Source of the DNA: Streptomyces beigongshangae
GTDB taxonomy: Bacteria; Actinomycetota; Actinomycetes; Streptomycetales; Streptomycetaceae
Length of the DNA stretch: 64,000 nucleotides
Assembly (NCBI RefSeq): GCF_019710745.1
Contig: NZ_JAHKJW010000004.1
Coordinates: 186,001 to 250,000 of the forward strand
Reading direction: 5' to 3'
Shown here: one piece after another, positions 17,457 to 28,060 of the stretch
Layout of the letters: each line of letters starts with the position of its first letter
Numbering within the stretch: the first letter of the stretch is position 1
Notes under the pieces: generated by a model
Seen by the model: the letters and a program-made list of their open reading frames with translations, nothing else
What the model was told of the DNA's origin: nothing
Database searches by the model: none
Translations under genes and position numbers: made by a program

Positions 17457-17503
17457 GAAGCGAGCGGCCCCCCGCCGTTTCCCGGCGGGGGGCCGCTCGC
17501 TTC
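17457..17503. terminator. bidirectional terminator between acetyltransferase and Fe-S oxidoreductase genes
   Basis: A 21-bp perfect stem (17457-17477 with 17483-17503) and a 5-base loop lie between two convergent genes. The symmetry suits termination from both sides. Confidence 0.88.
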
Positions 17504-17509
17504 CGACCG

Positions 17510-19798
17510 CTACTTGACCGGCTCCGGCTGCGGTTCGCTCTCCGCCTCCGCCGTGCCCGCCGGGGGCTCGTCCGCGGGGGTCCTGACGGAGTCGAGCAGC
17601 AGCTGGGCCACGTCCACGACCTGCACGGACTCCTTGGCCTTGCCGTCGTTCTTCTTGCCGTTGACCGAGTCGGTCAGCATGACCAGGCAGAACGGGCAGG
17701 CGGTGGAGACGATGTCGGGGTCGAGGCTGAGAGCCTCGTCCACGCGCTCGTTGTTGATGCGCTTGCCGATCCGCTCCTCCATCCACATCCGCGCGCCACC
17801 GGCGCCGCAGCAGAAGCCCCGCTCCTTGTGGCGGTGCATCTCCTGCTGGCGCAGGCCGGGGACGGCGGTCATGATCTCGCGCGGGGGCGTGTAGATCTTG
17901 TTGTGCCGGCCCAGGTAGCAGGGGTCGTGGTAGGTGATGAGGCCCTCGACCGGGGTGACCGGGACCAGCTTGCCCTCGTCGATGAGGTGCTGGAGCAGCT
18001 GGGTGTGGTGGATGACCTCGTAGTCGCCGCCGAGCTGCGGGTACTCGTTGCCCAGGGTGTTGAGGCAGTGCGGGCAGGTCGCGACGATCTTCTTGGCCGA
18101 CTTGGGCTTCGCGGACTCCGGGAGGACCTTGCCGTCGTCGTCCGTCTCCTCGCCGAAGGCCATGTTCAGCGCCATGACGTTCTCCGTGCCGAGCTCCTGG
18201 AACAGGGGCTCGTTGCCGAGACGCCGGGCGGAGTCACCGGTGCACTTCTCATCGCCGCCCATGATCGCGAACTTGACGCCCGCCATGTGCAGCAGCTCGG
18301 CGAATGCCTTGGTGGTCTTCTTCGCCCGGTCCTCCAGGGCGCCCGCGCAGCCGACCCAGTACAGGTACTCGACCTCGGTGAGGTCCTCGATGTCGCGGCC
18401 GACGACCGGGATCTCGAAGTCGACCTCCTTGGTCCACTCGAGCCGCTGCTTCTTGGCCAGGCCCCAGGGGTTGCCCTTCTTCTCCAGGTTCTTGAGCATC
18501 GTGCCCGCCTCGGACGGGAAGGCGCTCTCGATCATCACCTGGTAGCGGCGCATGTCGACGATGTGGTCGATGTGCTCGATGTCGACGGGGCACTGCTCGA
18601 CGCAGGCACCGCAGGTGGTGCAGGACCACAGGACGTCGGGGTCGATGACCCCGTTCTCCTCCAGCGTCCCGATCAGCGGCCGCTCGGCCTCCGCCAGCGC
18701 GGCGGCGGGCACGTCCTCGAGCTGCTCGGCGCTCGCCTTCTCCTCGCCCTCCATGGTCTTGCCGCCACCCGCGAGCAGGTAGGGGGCCTTGGCGTGGGCG
18801 TGGTCGCGCAGGGACGTGATCAGCAGCTTGGGGGAGAGCGGCTTGCCGGTGTTCCAGGCGGGGCACTGCGACTGGCAGCGCCCGCACTCGGTGCAGGTGG
18901 AGAAGTCCAGCAGGCCCTTCCAGGAGAACTGCTCGACCTGGGAGACGCCGAAGACGTCGTCGTCACCGGGGTCGGTGAAGTCGATCGGCCTGCCGCCGCT
19001 GGTCATCGGCTGGAGCGCGCCCAGCGCGGTGGCGCCGCTCGCCTCGCGCTTGAACCAGATGTTCGGGAAGGCCAGGAAGCGGTGCCAGGCCACACCCATG
19101 TCCGTGTTGAGCGAGACGACGATCATCCACACGAAGGACGTGCCGATCTTGATCGTCGCGACCAGGTAGACCAGGTTCTGCAGCGTGCTCGTGCCGAGCC
19201 CGTCGAAGACCGTGACCAGCGGGTACGAGGCGAAGTAGGCGGCCTCGTAGTGGTCCACGTGGTGCAGGGCGCCCTCCAGGCCGCGCAGCACGTAGATGGC
19301 CAGGCCGATGGTGAGGATGACGTACTCGACGAAGTACGCCTGACCCGACCTGGAACCCGCGAAGCGGGACTTGCGGCCGGCCCGCGAGGGCAGGCTCAGC
19401 AGCCGGATGACGATGAGCACGCCGATGCCGAGCACCGTCATGACGCCGATGAACTCGATGTAGAGCTCGAACGGCAGGAACCCGCCGATGACGGGCAGCA
19501 CCCAGTCGGCCTCGAAGAGCTGGCCGAATGCCTGGACGAGGGTCGGCGGCAGCGTCAGGAAGCCGACGGCCACGAACCAGTGGGCGACACCGACGATGCC
19601 CCACCGGTTCATCCGCGTATGGCCGAGGAACTCCTTCACCAGCGTCACGCTGCGCCGGTACGGGTCGTCGGTGCGGCTCCCTGCGGGTACGGGCTGGCCG
19701 AGCTTGAAGTGCCGGACGAACTGGCCCACGGCGCGTGCGAGCAGCGCGACGCCGACCACGGCCAGGACCAGCGACACGATGATCGCGGCGAGTTGCAT
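17510..19798 (-). CDS. membrane (Fe-S)-binding oxidoreductase, HdrD/GlpC-like with N-terminal membrane domain
   Basis: This 762-residue protein starts at ATG 19798. Residues 1-230 contain about five to six membrane helices, like a NarI/HdrE-type cytochrome b subunit. Two ferredoxin-like clusters follow: 'CTECGRCQSQCP' near residue 300 and 'CTTCGACVEQCP' near residue 400. The C-terminal part has two CCG-type cysteine-rich domains ('VGCAGALED', 'CPHCLNTL', 'CCGAGGARMWMEE', 'CPFCLVML'). This architecture (membrane cytochrome plus heterodisulfide-reductase-like subunit) is widely conserved in actinobacteria and is thought to pass electrons between the quinone pool and a cytoplasmic partner that has not been defined. 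The last 30 residues are Pro/Glu-rich. It is convergent with the acetyltransferase gene across a strong terminator. Confidence 0.88.
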   Translation of the reverse strand: MQLAAIIVSLVLAVVGVALLARAVGQFVRHFKLGQPVPAGSRTDDPYRRSVTLVKEFLGHTRMNRWGIVGVAHWFVAVGFLTLPPTLVQAFGQLFEADWVLPVIGGFLPFELYIEFIGVMTVLGIGVLIVIRLLSLPSRAGRKSRFAGSRSGQAYFVEYVILTIGLAIYVLRGLEGALHHVDHYEAAYFASYPLVTVFDGLGTSTLQNLVYLVATIKIGTSFVWMIVVSLNTDMGVAWHRFLAFPNIWFKREASGATALGALQPMTSGGRPIDFTDPGDDDVFGVSQVEQFSWKGLLDFSTCTECGRCQSQCPAWNTGKPLSPKLLITSLRDHAHAKAPYLLAGGGKTMEGEEKASAEQLEDVPAAALAEAERPLIGTLEENGVIDPDVLWSCTTCGACVEQCPVDIEHIDHIVDMRRYQVMIESAFPSEAGTMLKNLEKKGNPWGLAKKQRLEWTKEVDFEIPVVGRDIEDLTEVEYLYWVGCAGALEDRAKKTTKAFAELLHMAGVKFAIMGGDEKCTGDSARRLGNEPLFQELGTENVMALNMAFGEETDDDGKVLPESAKPKSAKKIVATCPHCLNTLGNEYPQLGGDYEVIHHTQLLQHLIDEGKLVPVTPVEGLITYHDPCYLGRHNKIYTPPREIMTAVPGLRQQEMHRHKERGFCCGAGGARMWMEERIGKRINNERVDEALSLDPDIVSTACPFCLVMLTDSVNGKKNDGKAKESVQVVDVAQLLLDSVRTPADEPPAGTAEAESEPQPEPVK

Positions 19799-19940
19799 TT
19801 CGGGGCTCCTCGGGCCTGCGAGGTTTCATTACTGAGCGGTAGCTTACGCAGTCCTACGAGACTACCCATTCCTGTGTCCGCACTGTAGTCAGCGACGCGG
19901 TGATCTGCGTCGCTGAGGCTCCCCTGGGTACGCGCGTCCC

Positions 19941-19980
19941 GTCAGGGGCGCGGGGAACCGCGCGACAAGCCCCCACTCGG
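19941..19980 (+). repeat. dispersed Streptomyces intergenic element, copy C
   Basis: The sequence shares the AGGGGCGCGGGGAACCGCGC core and the CCCCCAC tail with the copies at 17405 and 9636. It lies in the 334-bp divergent gap between the Fe-S oxidoreductase and dnaK; the rest of that gap holds the dnaK promoter and HAIR sites. Confidence 0.75.
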
Positions 19981-20039
19981 CCGCAGTGGACGATGCTCCT
20001 GCAGGTCAGCCCTCAATATGCGCGTAGGTAAGAGATAAA

Positions 20040-22687
<2,648 letters not shown>

Positions 22688-22774
22688 CGTGACACAGGCC
22701 GTACGCGCGTCCGCACGCACGGAGCAAGCCGAGCGCGTACGTGAGAGTGACGTACGGAAGGAGGGGCGTCGAGG

Positions 22775-23968
22775 ATGAGCACCAAGGACTTCATCGAGAA
22801 GGACTACTACAAGGTCCTCGGCGTCCCCAAGGACGCCACCGAGGCCGAGATCAAGAAGGCGTACCGGAAGCTCGCCCGCGAGTTCCACCCGGACGCCAAC
22901 AAGGGGAACACGAAGGCCGAGGAGCGCTTCAAGGAGATCTCCGAGGCGAACGACGTCCTCGGGGACCCCAAGAAGCGCAAGGAGTACGACGAGGCCCGCG
23001 CCCTCTTCGGCAACGGCGGCTTCCGGCCCGGCCCCGGCGCGTCCGGCGGCTCCTTCAACTTCGACCTGGGCGACCTCTTCGGGGGCGCGCAGGGCGGAGC
23101 GGGCGGGGCCGGCGGTGCCGGGGGCTTCGGCGGCGGCATAGGCGACGTCTTCGGAGGTCTCTTCAACCGCAGCGGCGGCCCGGGTCCCGGTGCCCGGACG
23201 CAGCCGCGCCGCGGCCAGGACATCGACACCGAGGTCACCCTCAGCTTCACGGAGGCGGTGGACGGCGCGACCGTCCCGCTCCGGATGACCTCGCAGTCGC
23301 CCTGCAAGGCGTGCTCGGGCACCGGCGACAAGAACGGCACCCCGCGCGTCTGCTCGACCTGCGTCGGCACCGGCCAGGTCGCGCGCGGTTCGGGCGGCGG
23401 CTTCTCGCTGACCGACCCGTGCCCTGACTGCAAGGGCCGCGGCCTGATCGCGGAGCACGCGTGCGCGGTGTGCGGCGGCTCGGGACGCGCCAAGTCGTCC
23501 CGCACCATGCAGGTCCGCATCCCGGCCGGGGTGTCGGACAAACAGCGCATCCGCCTGCGCGGCAAGGGCGCACCGGGCGAACGGGGCGGCCCGGCCGGTG
23601 ACCTGTACGTCATCGTGCACGTGGACGCGCACCCGGTCTTCGGCCGCAAGGGCGACAACCTCACCGTCACCGTGCCCGTCAGTTTCACGGAGGCGGCGCT
23701 CGGCGGCGAGATCCGCGTGCCCACGCTCGGGGGACCCCCGGTCACCCTGAAGCTGCCCCCGGGCACCCCCAACGGACGGACGATGCGCGCCCGCGGCAAG
23801 GGCGCGGTCCGCAAGGACGGCACCCGCGGGGACCTGCTGGTCACCGTCGAGGTGAGTGTCCCGGCGGACGTGACGGGGAAGGCTCGTGACGCGCTGGAGG
23901 CGTATCGCGAGGCGACCGCGGAGGAGGATCCGCGGGCGGAGCTGTTCCAGGCCGCGAAGGGAGCATGA
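22775..23968 (+). CDS. dnaJ: chaperone DnaJ (Hsp40), type I
   Basis: This is a 397-residue class I Hsp40. The J domain with the HPD motif ('KLAREFHPDANKGNTKAEERF') spans residues 8-75. A Gly/Phe-rich region covers about 85-140. Four CxxCxGxG zinc-finger motifs follow: CKACSGTG, CSTCVGTG, CPDCKGRG and CAVCGGSG. Substrate-binding C-terminal domains complete the protein. DnaJ stimulates the DnaK ATPase and delivers substrates. It is third in the operon, 87 bp after grpE and 7 bp before hspR. Confidence 0.97.
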   Translation: MSTKDFIEKDYYKVLGVPKDATEAEIKKAYRKLAREFHPDANKGNTKAEERFKEISEANDVLGDPKKRKEYDEARALFGNGGFRPGPGASGGSFNFDLGDLFGGAQGGAGGAGGAGGFGGGIGDVFGGLFNRSGGPGPGARTQPRRGQDIDTEVTLSFTEAVDGATVPLRMTSQSPCKACSGTGDKNGTPRVCSTCVGTGQVARGSGGGFSLTDPCPDCKGRGLIAEHACAVCGGSGRAKSSRTMQVRIPAGVSDKQRIRLRGKGAPGERGGPAGDLYVIVHVDAHPVFGRKGDNLTVTVPVSFTEAALGGEIRVPTLGGPPVTLKLPPGTPNGRTMRARGKGAVRKDGTRGDLLVTVEVSVPADVTGKARDALEAYREATAEEDPRAELFQAAKGA

Positions 23969-23975
23969 GGAGACG

Positions 23976-24452
23976 ATGGACGCAACCGGACGCCGTCGGC
24001 AGAACGCATTCACCGGCAGGGCGGCCTACGAACTGACGGAAGAAACACCGGTGTACGTCATCTCGGTCGCGGCCCAGCTCTCCGGTCTGCACCCGCAGAC
24101 GTTGCGTCAGTACGACCGCCTCGGCCTGGTCTCCCCGGACCGCACGGCCGGACGCGGCCGCCGCTACTCGGCCCGCGACATCGAGCTGCTGCGCACGGTC
24201 CAGCAGTTGTCCCAGGACGAGGGCATCAACCTCGCCGGCATCAAGCGCATCATCGAACTGGAGAACCAGGTCGCCGCGCTCCAGTCCCGCGTGGCGGAAC
24301 TGCAGTCGGCCCTGGACGGCGCGGCCAGCGCCATGCAGCAGCGCGAGGCCGCGGTCCACGCCTCGTACCGCCGCGACCTGGTCCCGTACCAGGAGGTCCA
24401 GCAGACGAGCGCGCTGGTGGTGTGGCGCCCCAAGCGCCGGGACGCGGACTGA
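23976..24452 (+). CDS. hspR: heat-shock repressor HspR (MerR family)
   Basis: This 158-residue protein has an ATG at 23976 and a GAGGAGA ribosome site. A MerR-type winged helix-turn-helix occupies residues about 20-90 ('VYVISVAAQLSGLHPQTLRQYDRLGLVSPDRT', 'RRYSARDIELLRTVQQLSQDEGINLAGIKRII'), followed by a coiled coil ('LENQVAALQSRVAELQSAL'). HspR binds HAIR repeats and represses the dnaK operon and clpB when bound to DnaK; both HAIR sites are in this window. It is the last gene of the operon, followed by a strong hairpin at 24482. Confidence 0.96.
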   Translation: MDATGRRRQNAFTGRAAYELTEETPVYVISVAAQLSGLHPQTLRQYDRLGLVSPDRTAGRGRRYSARDIELLRTVQQLSQDEGINLAGIKRIIELENQVAALQSRVAELQSALDGAASAMQQREAAVHASYRRDLVPYQEVQQTSALVVWRPKRRDAD

Positions 24453-24481
24453 CGGGCGCGCTGTCCCGCACAGGTACGTCC

Positions 24482-24520
24482 GAAGGGGTGGGGAGGTTCA
24501 TCGAACCTCCCCACCCCTTC
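24482..24520 (+). terminator. terminator of the dnaK-hspR operon
   Basis: An 18-bp perfect stem (24482-24499 with 24503-24520) with a 3-base loop begins 30 bases after the hspR stop. Confidence 0.9.
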
Positions 24521-25158
24521 GTGCTCTCCGGCGGGTTCCGGTTCGCTTGGCTGACGTTCCGGTTCCGGCGGTGTCTGTCATGCGCGTCGACGACGGGACG
24601 GATGCACCCGACCGTCGGGCACCGGGATCCGGTGCCGGGGCCGCACTCATAGGCCGTGTCCGGACACCGGTTCCGTGCAAGGGCGAGAACGTGAGGTGGG
24701 GAACGCTCCGCTGGTTCCTGTCGGCCCGCGACCTGCACGCAGGAGGATCGGACGCGCAGAGGGCTCCGATGAGGTTCTCCGGGAAGAGGCCGGGTGAAAG
24801 TCAGGGCGCCCTGGTCTCTTCCCCATCGCTCCCACCGCGGGCGGGAACGACTCGCCGCGTCGGCTCTTCACCATGGGCACAGCCAGTACGACGACTGTCC
24901 TGTCGCCTGTTCCTGGATGCTCCTCATGGAACGGACCGGTACGCATGTCCTGCACAGGACGGCCACGAGGATCTCGGCTTCATCGCACCGGCAGGCCCGG
25001 GACCGCCCCGCGATCGGTGACGGACGGCAGGCAGGGTCCGGGCGAGAGACAGGTTCCACGCGACCCGACGGTTCTCCGGCCTGCGTTACCGGTCGATCGC
25101 CGGCCAGGAGGAGCCGCCGTGGACTGTGGGCGCCCGCTTCCGCGGGGTGCCCCGCCCA
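24521..25158. other. gene-poor stretch after the heat-shock operon
   Basis: About 640 bp without a convincing gene. The open frames here lack ribosome sites, Streptomyces third-position bias or recognisable domains. Local GC looks lower than in flanking coding DNA. No tRNA, insertion-sequence ends or long repeats were seen. It may be decayed DNA at the edge of a variable region. Confidence 0.5.
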
Positions 25159-25416
25159 TCAGATCAGCCAGAGCTGCCGGACGGACTTGCTGTCACGCGA
25201 CTTGAGCAGGACTTCGTTGCCGTCCACTGTCTCTCGTTCCACCAGCTCCAGAAGCGCGACCGCGCGCCGGACCGTCTCGGTGATCGAGATGCCCTTGTGT
25301 TCCTTGTACCAACGGAGCTTCGCGGCCGTGTCTTCGTTGATGTTCACGCTGAGCCGGGTGATCTGGGGTTCAGTCGTCGTCCCCGACACAGGTGTATCGG
25401 TCGAGTGCTCGGGCAT
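25159..25416 (-). CDS. small ribbon-helix-helix-like DNA-binding protein
   Basis: This 85-residue protein starts at ATG 25416 with an AAGGAG ribosome site. The core 'QITRLSVNINEDTAAKLRWYKEHKGISITETVRRAVALLELVERET' has the beta-strand/helix/helix pattern of ribbon-helix-helix proteins: alternating residues in the strand, then two helices with a Gly-Ile-Ser turn. Such proteins are usually antitoxins or small autoregulators. No toxin-like partner follows on the same strand. Two candidate micro-ORFs and palindromic sites lie upstream in the 515-bp gap before the next plus-strand operon. Confidence 0.7.
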   Translation of the reverse strand: MPEHSTDTPVSGTTTEPQITRLSVNINEDTAAKLRWYKEHKGISITETVRRAVALLELVERETVDGNEVLLKSRDSKSVRQLWLI

Positions 25417-25540
25417 CAGAAGGCTCCTTGAAATCGAAGATGTCGCACGAGAGCGACCCGGACACGACAACGCCCGGGTTTCTGTCTCCCGGCCCGTCGC
25501 CGGAGACTCCCAAGCGGCTTCGTGCAATCGAGTCGGCGCC

Positions 25541-25582
25541 TTACCGCACGTGTGACCGAAGCAACCAACCGGCCTCGTTCAT
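25541..25582 (-). CDS. possible 13-residue leader peptide
   Basis: ATG 25582 to TAA 25541 encodes MNEAGWLLRSHVR. A GGGGGAA sequence lies upstream. It is between the RHH gene and a second micro-ORF on the same strand. There is no homology argument; it may be chance. Confidence 0.25.
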   Translation of the reverse strand: MNEAGWLLRSHVR

Positions 25583-25629
25583 GCGTGGTTCCCCCACGAG
25601 GGTGCGGTGTCGGCGCTCGCGCCGACCGG

Positions 25630-25668
25630 TCAGCCAGTCAGAGCTCGTGGGGCGTGTAAATGACCCAT
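25630..25668 (-). CDS. possible 12-residue leader peptide
   Basis: ATG 25668 to TGA 25630 encodes MGHLHAPRALTG. The ribosome site AAGGAGAG (25675-25682) is strong and ideally spaced, better than most genes nearby. It is 210 bp upstream of the RHH gene on the same strand, so it could be a leader peptide or uORF of that transcript. Confidence 0.35.
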   Translation of the reverse strand: MGHLHAPRALTG

Positions 25669-25765
25669 CGTTGTCTCTCCTTGAGCGGACCCGGCGGTGC
25701 TCGTATTACTGACATGGTGCCCCGATGTGCGACCAGTGTCAAGCAAATCACCACGCAATGTGCCT

Positions 25766-25819
25766 CGGATACACTTGCTATGCGTATCCGATGTGCATGA
25801 GATCAACATCTGATGTTGA
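25766..25819. promoter_or_regulatory. two palindromic operator-like sites upstream of the 25932 operon
   Basis: CGGATAC (25766-25772) and GTATCCG (25784-25790) are perfect inverted arms 11 bases apart. TCAACATC-T-GATGTTGA (25803-25819) is a perfect 17-base palindrome. A weak promoter-like TTGAAA (25816) and TACTCT (25841), 19 bases apart, lies next to the second palindrome. A regulator such as the divergent RHH protein could bind here. The rest of the 515-bp gap between the RHH gene and the gene at 25932 holds only the two micro-ORFs noted. Confidence 0.5.
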
Positions 25820-25931
25820 AAAAGATCACATAGCGTGTGGTACTCTCTCGCCCAAGCGCCGCTTGGGTGTCTCTGAGATGTACGGCCAGCCCAGCGCCGT
25901 CCCGGCGACCACCCGGAGGGGACGCCCCTAC

Positions 25932-26228
25932 ATGGCAAACGATCAGAACCCTGAGTACGAGGTGCTGCACTACGGTGCCTGGCGGTTCGTCACCCCGTTT
26001 CAGGAATGGCACAACGAACGGGCGTTGGCCCGCGTGCCCGGACGCGCCGCTCACGACGGGGAACCGGCGAGGACCAACCGCGGGACGGCGGTACTCGCCA
26101 GGCGGCAGCGACGTCTGCTGAACGAGTTCCAGGAGGAACTGCTGCCCCTCACGCATACGGAGACCTGCGGGTTCGGTGCCGCTCGGCCGGTGCGGATCTG
26201 CATGTGCGAGCGGGGTGAGCACGAGTGA
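25932..26228 (+). CDS. hypothetical protein, first gene of a small operon
   Basis: This 98-residue protein starts at ATG 25932 after GGAGGGG. I do not recognise it. The N-terminus 'NPEYEVLHYGAWRFVTPFQEWHNERALAR' is aromatic and acidic. The middle is Arg-rich and helical. The C-terminal part has three cysteines ('TETCGFGAARPVRICMCERGEHE'), which could bind metal. It overlaps the next gene by GTGA and heads a three-gene run downstream of palindromic operator-like sites, so regulated co-expression is likely. Confidence 0.65.
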   Translation: MANDQNPEYEVLHYGAWRFVTPFQEWHNERALARVPGRAAHDGEPARTNRGTAVLARRQRRLLNEFQEELLPLTHTETCGFGAARPVRICMCERGEHE

Positions 26229-26359
26229 CCGGGGACGCGGAAGCGCCGGCGCCGGCGCCCTCCAGCCTGTGGGAAGACGAGATCCCTTCCACGGACAACG
26301 GCTTCCTGCGCGTCGGACCCGCGATCCCGATAGTCCACACCCATGAGGAGGACGAGTAA
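26225..26359 (+). CDS. 44-residue acidic hypothetical protein
   Basis: GTG 26225 overlaps the stop of the preceding gene (GTGA) and the frame runs 44 codons to TAA 26357-26359. The protein is acidic and Pro-rich, with 'LWEDEIPSTDNGFLRVGPAI' and a 'HEEDE' end. Codon bias and the coupled start support it as real. The next gene starts 3 bases later. Function unknown; such small acidic proteins are sometimes precursor peptides or adaptor proteins, but no modifying enzyme is adjacent. Confidence 0.55.
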   Translation: MTGDAEAPAPAPSSLWEDEIPSTDNGFLRVGPAIPIVHTHEEDE

Positions 26360-26362
26360 CAG

Positions 26363-26794
26363 GTGGACACGCTTTCGGAGGACGAGCCGCCCTCCAACGA
26401 TGCCATCCTCATTCTGAGGACCCCCGGCGCCGCTCGGACCGTCGCGGACGCGGTCCTGCAGCCTGTGACCCCGTCCGGGGAAGAGCTCTCTCCCGGAACC
26501 GCGCAGCGCGAGTTCGTGGAGGACGAGACACCCGCGCCCGGTTCCCGTGCCGCCGTACGTGAGGGCAAACCCAAGAAGATCCTCGACGAGACCCGCCGGA
26601 CGCTGGCGGTCGGCATGCTGTCGCTTGTCGCAGTGATCGCGGTACTGCCCACGCTCGCCCTGGTTCTGGCCCGCTGGACCCATTTCAGCACCGAGGCGTA
26701 CCGTGAACTGAGTTTGGTGTTCACTCCGGTGGTCGCTCTCGCGAGCGCCGCCTTCGGTTTCTTCTTCGCCAGCGACGAGCGAAACCGCTCCTAG
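26363..26794 (+). CDS. two-pass membrane protein of unknown function
   Basis: This 143-residue protein has a GTG at 26363, three bases after the preceding stop. Residues 1-75 are a soluble, acidic, Pro-rich region. Two hydrophobic helices follow, at about 80-102 ('LAVGMLSLVAVIAVLPTLALVLA') and 115-137 ('LSLVFTPVVALASAAFGFFFA'), and a short charged tail. It is the last gene of the 25932 operon. It resembles small membrane proteins associated with bacterial signalling or defence modules only in general topology; no family is claimed. Confidence 0.65.
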   Translation: MDTLSEDEPPSNDAILILRTPGAARTVADAVLQPVTPSGEELSPGTAQREFVEDETPAPGSRAAVREGKPKKILDETRRTLAVGMLSLVAVIAVLPTLALVLARWTHFSTEAYRELSLVFTPVVALASAAFGFFFASDERNRS

Positions 26795-26971
26795 CCGGCC
26801 CGTACGGATCGAGCGCGACGCCCGCCCTTGCGACCCGCGTCGATTCCTCGCTGTGCTCACCGGAGGCGTCACCCCGCGATGCGGTGGGCGCGGGGTCCGC
26901 TCCGAAACCGTTCCGCGGAACGTCGAGCCACTTGGTCTCCACCGCCGACGTCCACAGGGAGCAGGGTGTCC

Positions 26972-27697
26972 TCAGCGCCGTCGCGCGACGAAGACGAACT
27001 CCCGGCCGGGGCGGTCGGGGGCGTCGCGGACGTCCCGCACCTCGTACCCCTGCGCGACCAGGCCCGCCTCGATCTCGTCACGCCCGCGGAACCTGAGCGT
27101 CGAGTCCGAGACCAGCACCCGCCTGTCCGCGGCGAACACATAGGTCTGCCGGAAGGACACCAACTGTCCGTCGACCCCGGTCAGGTCGAGCCAGGTCTCG
27201 ACGGCCCCGACCCCCGGAATCTCCGTCACGCCGTACGAGGCGGCCCGGTTCCACTCCTCCCAGGCGCGCCGGGCCGGGTCCCGGGTCTCGAAGACCAGGT
27301 GCCCGCCGGGCCGCAGCGCTGCGCGGGCACCCCGCAGGGTCTTCTCCCACGCCCGGTCGTCGACGATCTGCTGGGCGGCGTTCGCCGTCATGGTCGCGAG
27401 GTCGACGCGCAGGGGCGGGAGGGCGGTGGCGTCACCGTGGATCCAGCGCACCCGCTCGCCGCCGGGTTTGCCGCGGGCCACGTCGAGCGACGCGAGCGCC
27501 GGATCGACCCCGACGACCTCGACCCCGTGCCCGGCGAGCAGCAACGCGAACACCCCGGTCCCGCACCCGATGTCGAGCACGCGCCGCGCCCCGAACTCCT
27601 CCGCGATCCGCACGTACGCGTCGAGGTCGCGCCGGTCGGGGTCCAGCGGGTCGTAGATCGCGGCGAGGCGGGGGTGCGCGAAGTTCTCGTCGGTCAC
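26972..27697 (-). CDS. SAM-dependent class I methyltransferase
   Basis: This is a 241-residue methyltransferase. Motif I 'RVLDIGCGTGVFALLLAGHG' is at about residues 39-58, followed by motif II 'VEVVGVDPALASLDVARGK' and the post-II 'IHGDATALP'. The C-terminal half has the small-molecule methyltransferase strand pattern. The GTG start at 27697 overlaps the stop of the DUF397 gene (GTGA). A longer frame upstream is in Arg-rich out-of-bias sequence and is not used. The substrate is unknown. Confidence 0.82.
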   Translation of the reverse strand: MTDENFAHPRLAAIYDPLDPDRRDLDAYVRIAEEFGARRVLDIGCGTGVFALLLAGHGVEVVGVDPALASLDVARGKPGGERVRWIHGDATALPPLRVDLATMTANAAQQIVDDRAWEKTLRGARAALRPGGHLVFETRDPARRAWEEWNRAASYGVTEIPGVGAVETWLDLTGVDGQLVSFRQTYVFAADRRVLVSDSTLRFRGRDEIEAGLVAQGYEVRDVRDAPDRPGREFVFVARRR

Positions 27698-27879
27698 CGT
27701 TCCTGCACGCGGACGTGGTGCAGGAGCCCGTCGAGGGCCGCCGGGTCGGTGCCGAGGACGGTGTCGGGGGTGTCGCTCTCGCGGAGCCGCAGGGTGCCGT
27801 CGGGGGTGATGGCTACGTGGAGGCACGCGCCCTGCGGGCCGCCGCTGAAGGACGACTTCTGCCAGTGGAGTTCTTGCAT
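27694..27879 (-). CDS. DUF397 protein
   Basis: This 61-residue protein with start ATG 27879 (site AGGGAG) begins 'MQELHWQKSSFSGG', the DUF397 signature (W-x-K-S-S-x-S). DUF397 proteins normally pair with an Scr1-type XRE/DUF5753 regulator directly upstream, in a toxin-antitoxin-like or signalling pair linked to development. Here only a possible scrap of that regulator remains upstream (27880-27978), so this copy is an orphan, coupled instead to a methyltransferase. Confidence 0.82.
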   Translation of the reverse strand: MQELHWQKSSFSGGPQGACLHVAITPDGTLRLRESDTPDTVLGTDPAALDGLLHHVRVQER

Positions 27880-27978
27880 CCGCGTCTCCCTGGAGGGTGA
27901 GAGGACGTGCTGGATGAGGGCCAGAGAGTCCTTCACGGAGTGTGCTTCCGGGGCCAACGATACGTCGATGGGGACCAA
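27880..27978 (-). pseudogene. possible C-terminal remnant of an Scr1-type regulator
   Basis: In frame with the DUF397 start, the sequence encodes 'SLAPEAHSVKDSLALIQHVL', resembling the C-terminal 'ALSP-x-S-x-x-LI' end of DUF5753 regulators that normally precede DUF397. Nothing like the rest of the regulator is found upstream. Short and divergent, so tentative. Confidence 0.3.
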
Positions 27979-28060
27979 GGCGTCATTCGACTTCCTGACC
28001 GTGCCGGGACAGCAGTCCTTCGACTGAGTCCACCCACCCCGAACTCCCCGGCGCCGCGCG

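Noticed and set aside
17828..19888. Long plus-strand open frame opposite the Fe-S oxidoreductase
   Set aside because: Mirror of a clearly recognised gene with correct motifs on the minus strand.
24547..25020. Open frames in the gap after hspR
   Set aside because: No ribosome site, unusual codon use for Streptomyces and no recognisable domain; recorded as a gene-poor stretch instead.
24521..25158. Possible tRNA/att site marking an integrated element
   Set aside because: No tRNA-like cloverleaf, integrase or direct repeats were found near the variable region between hspR and clpB.
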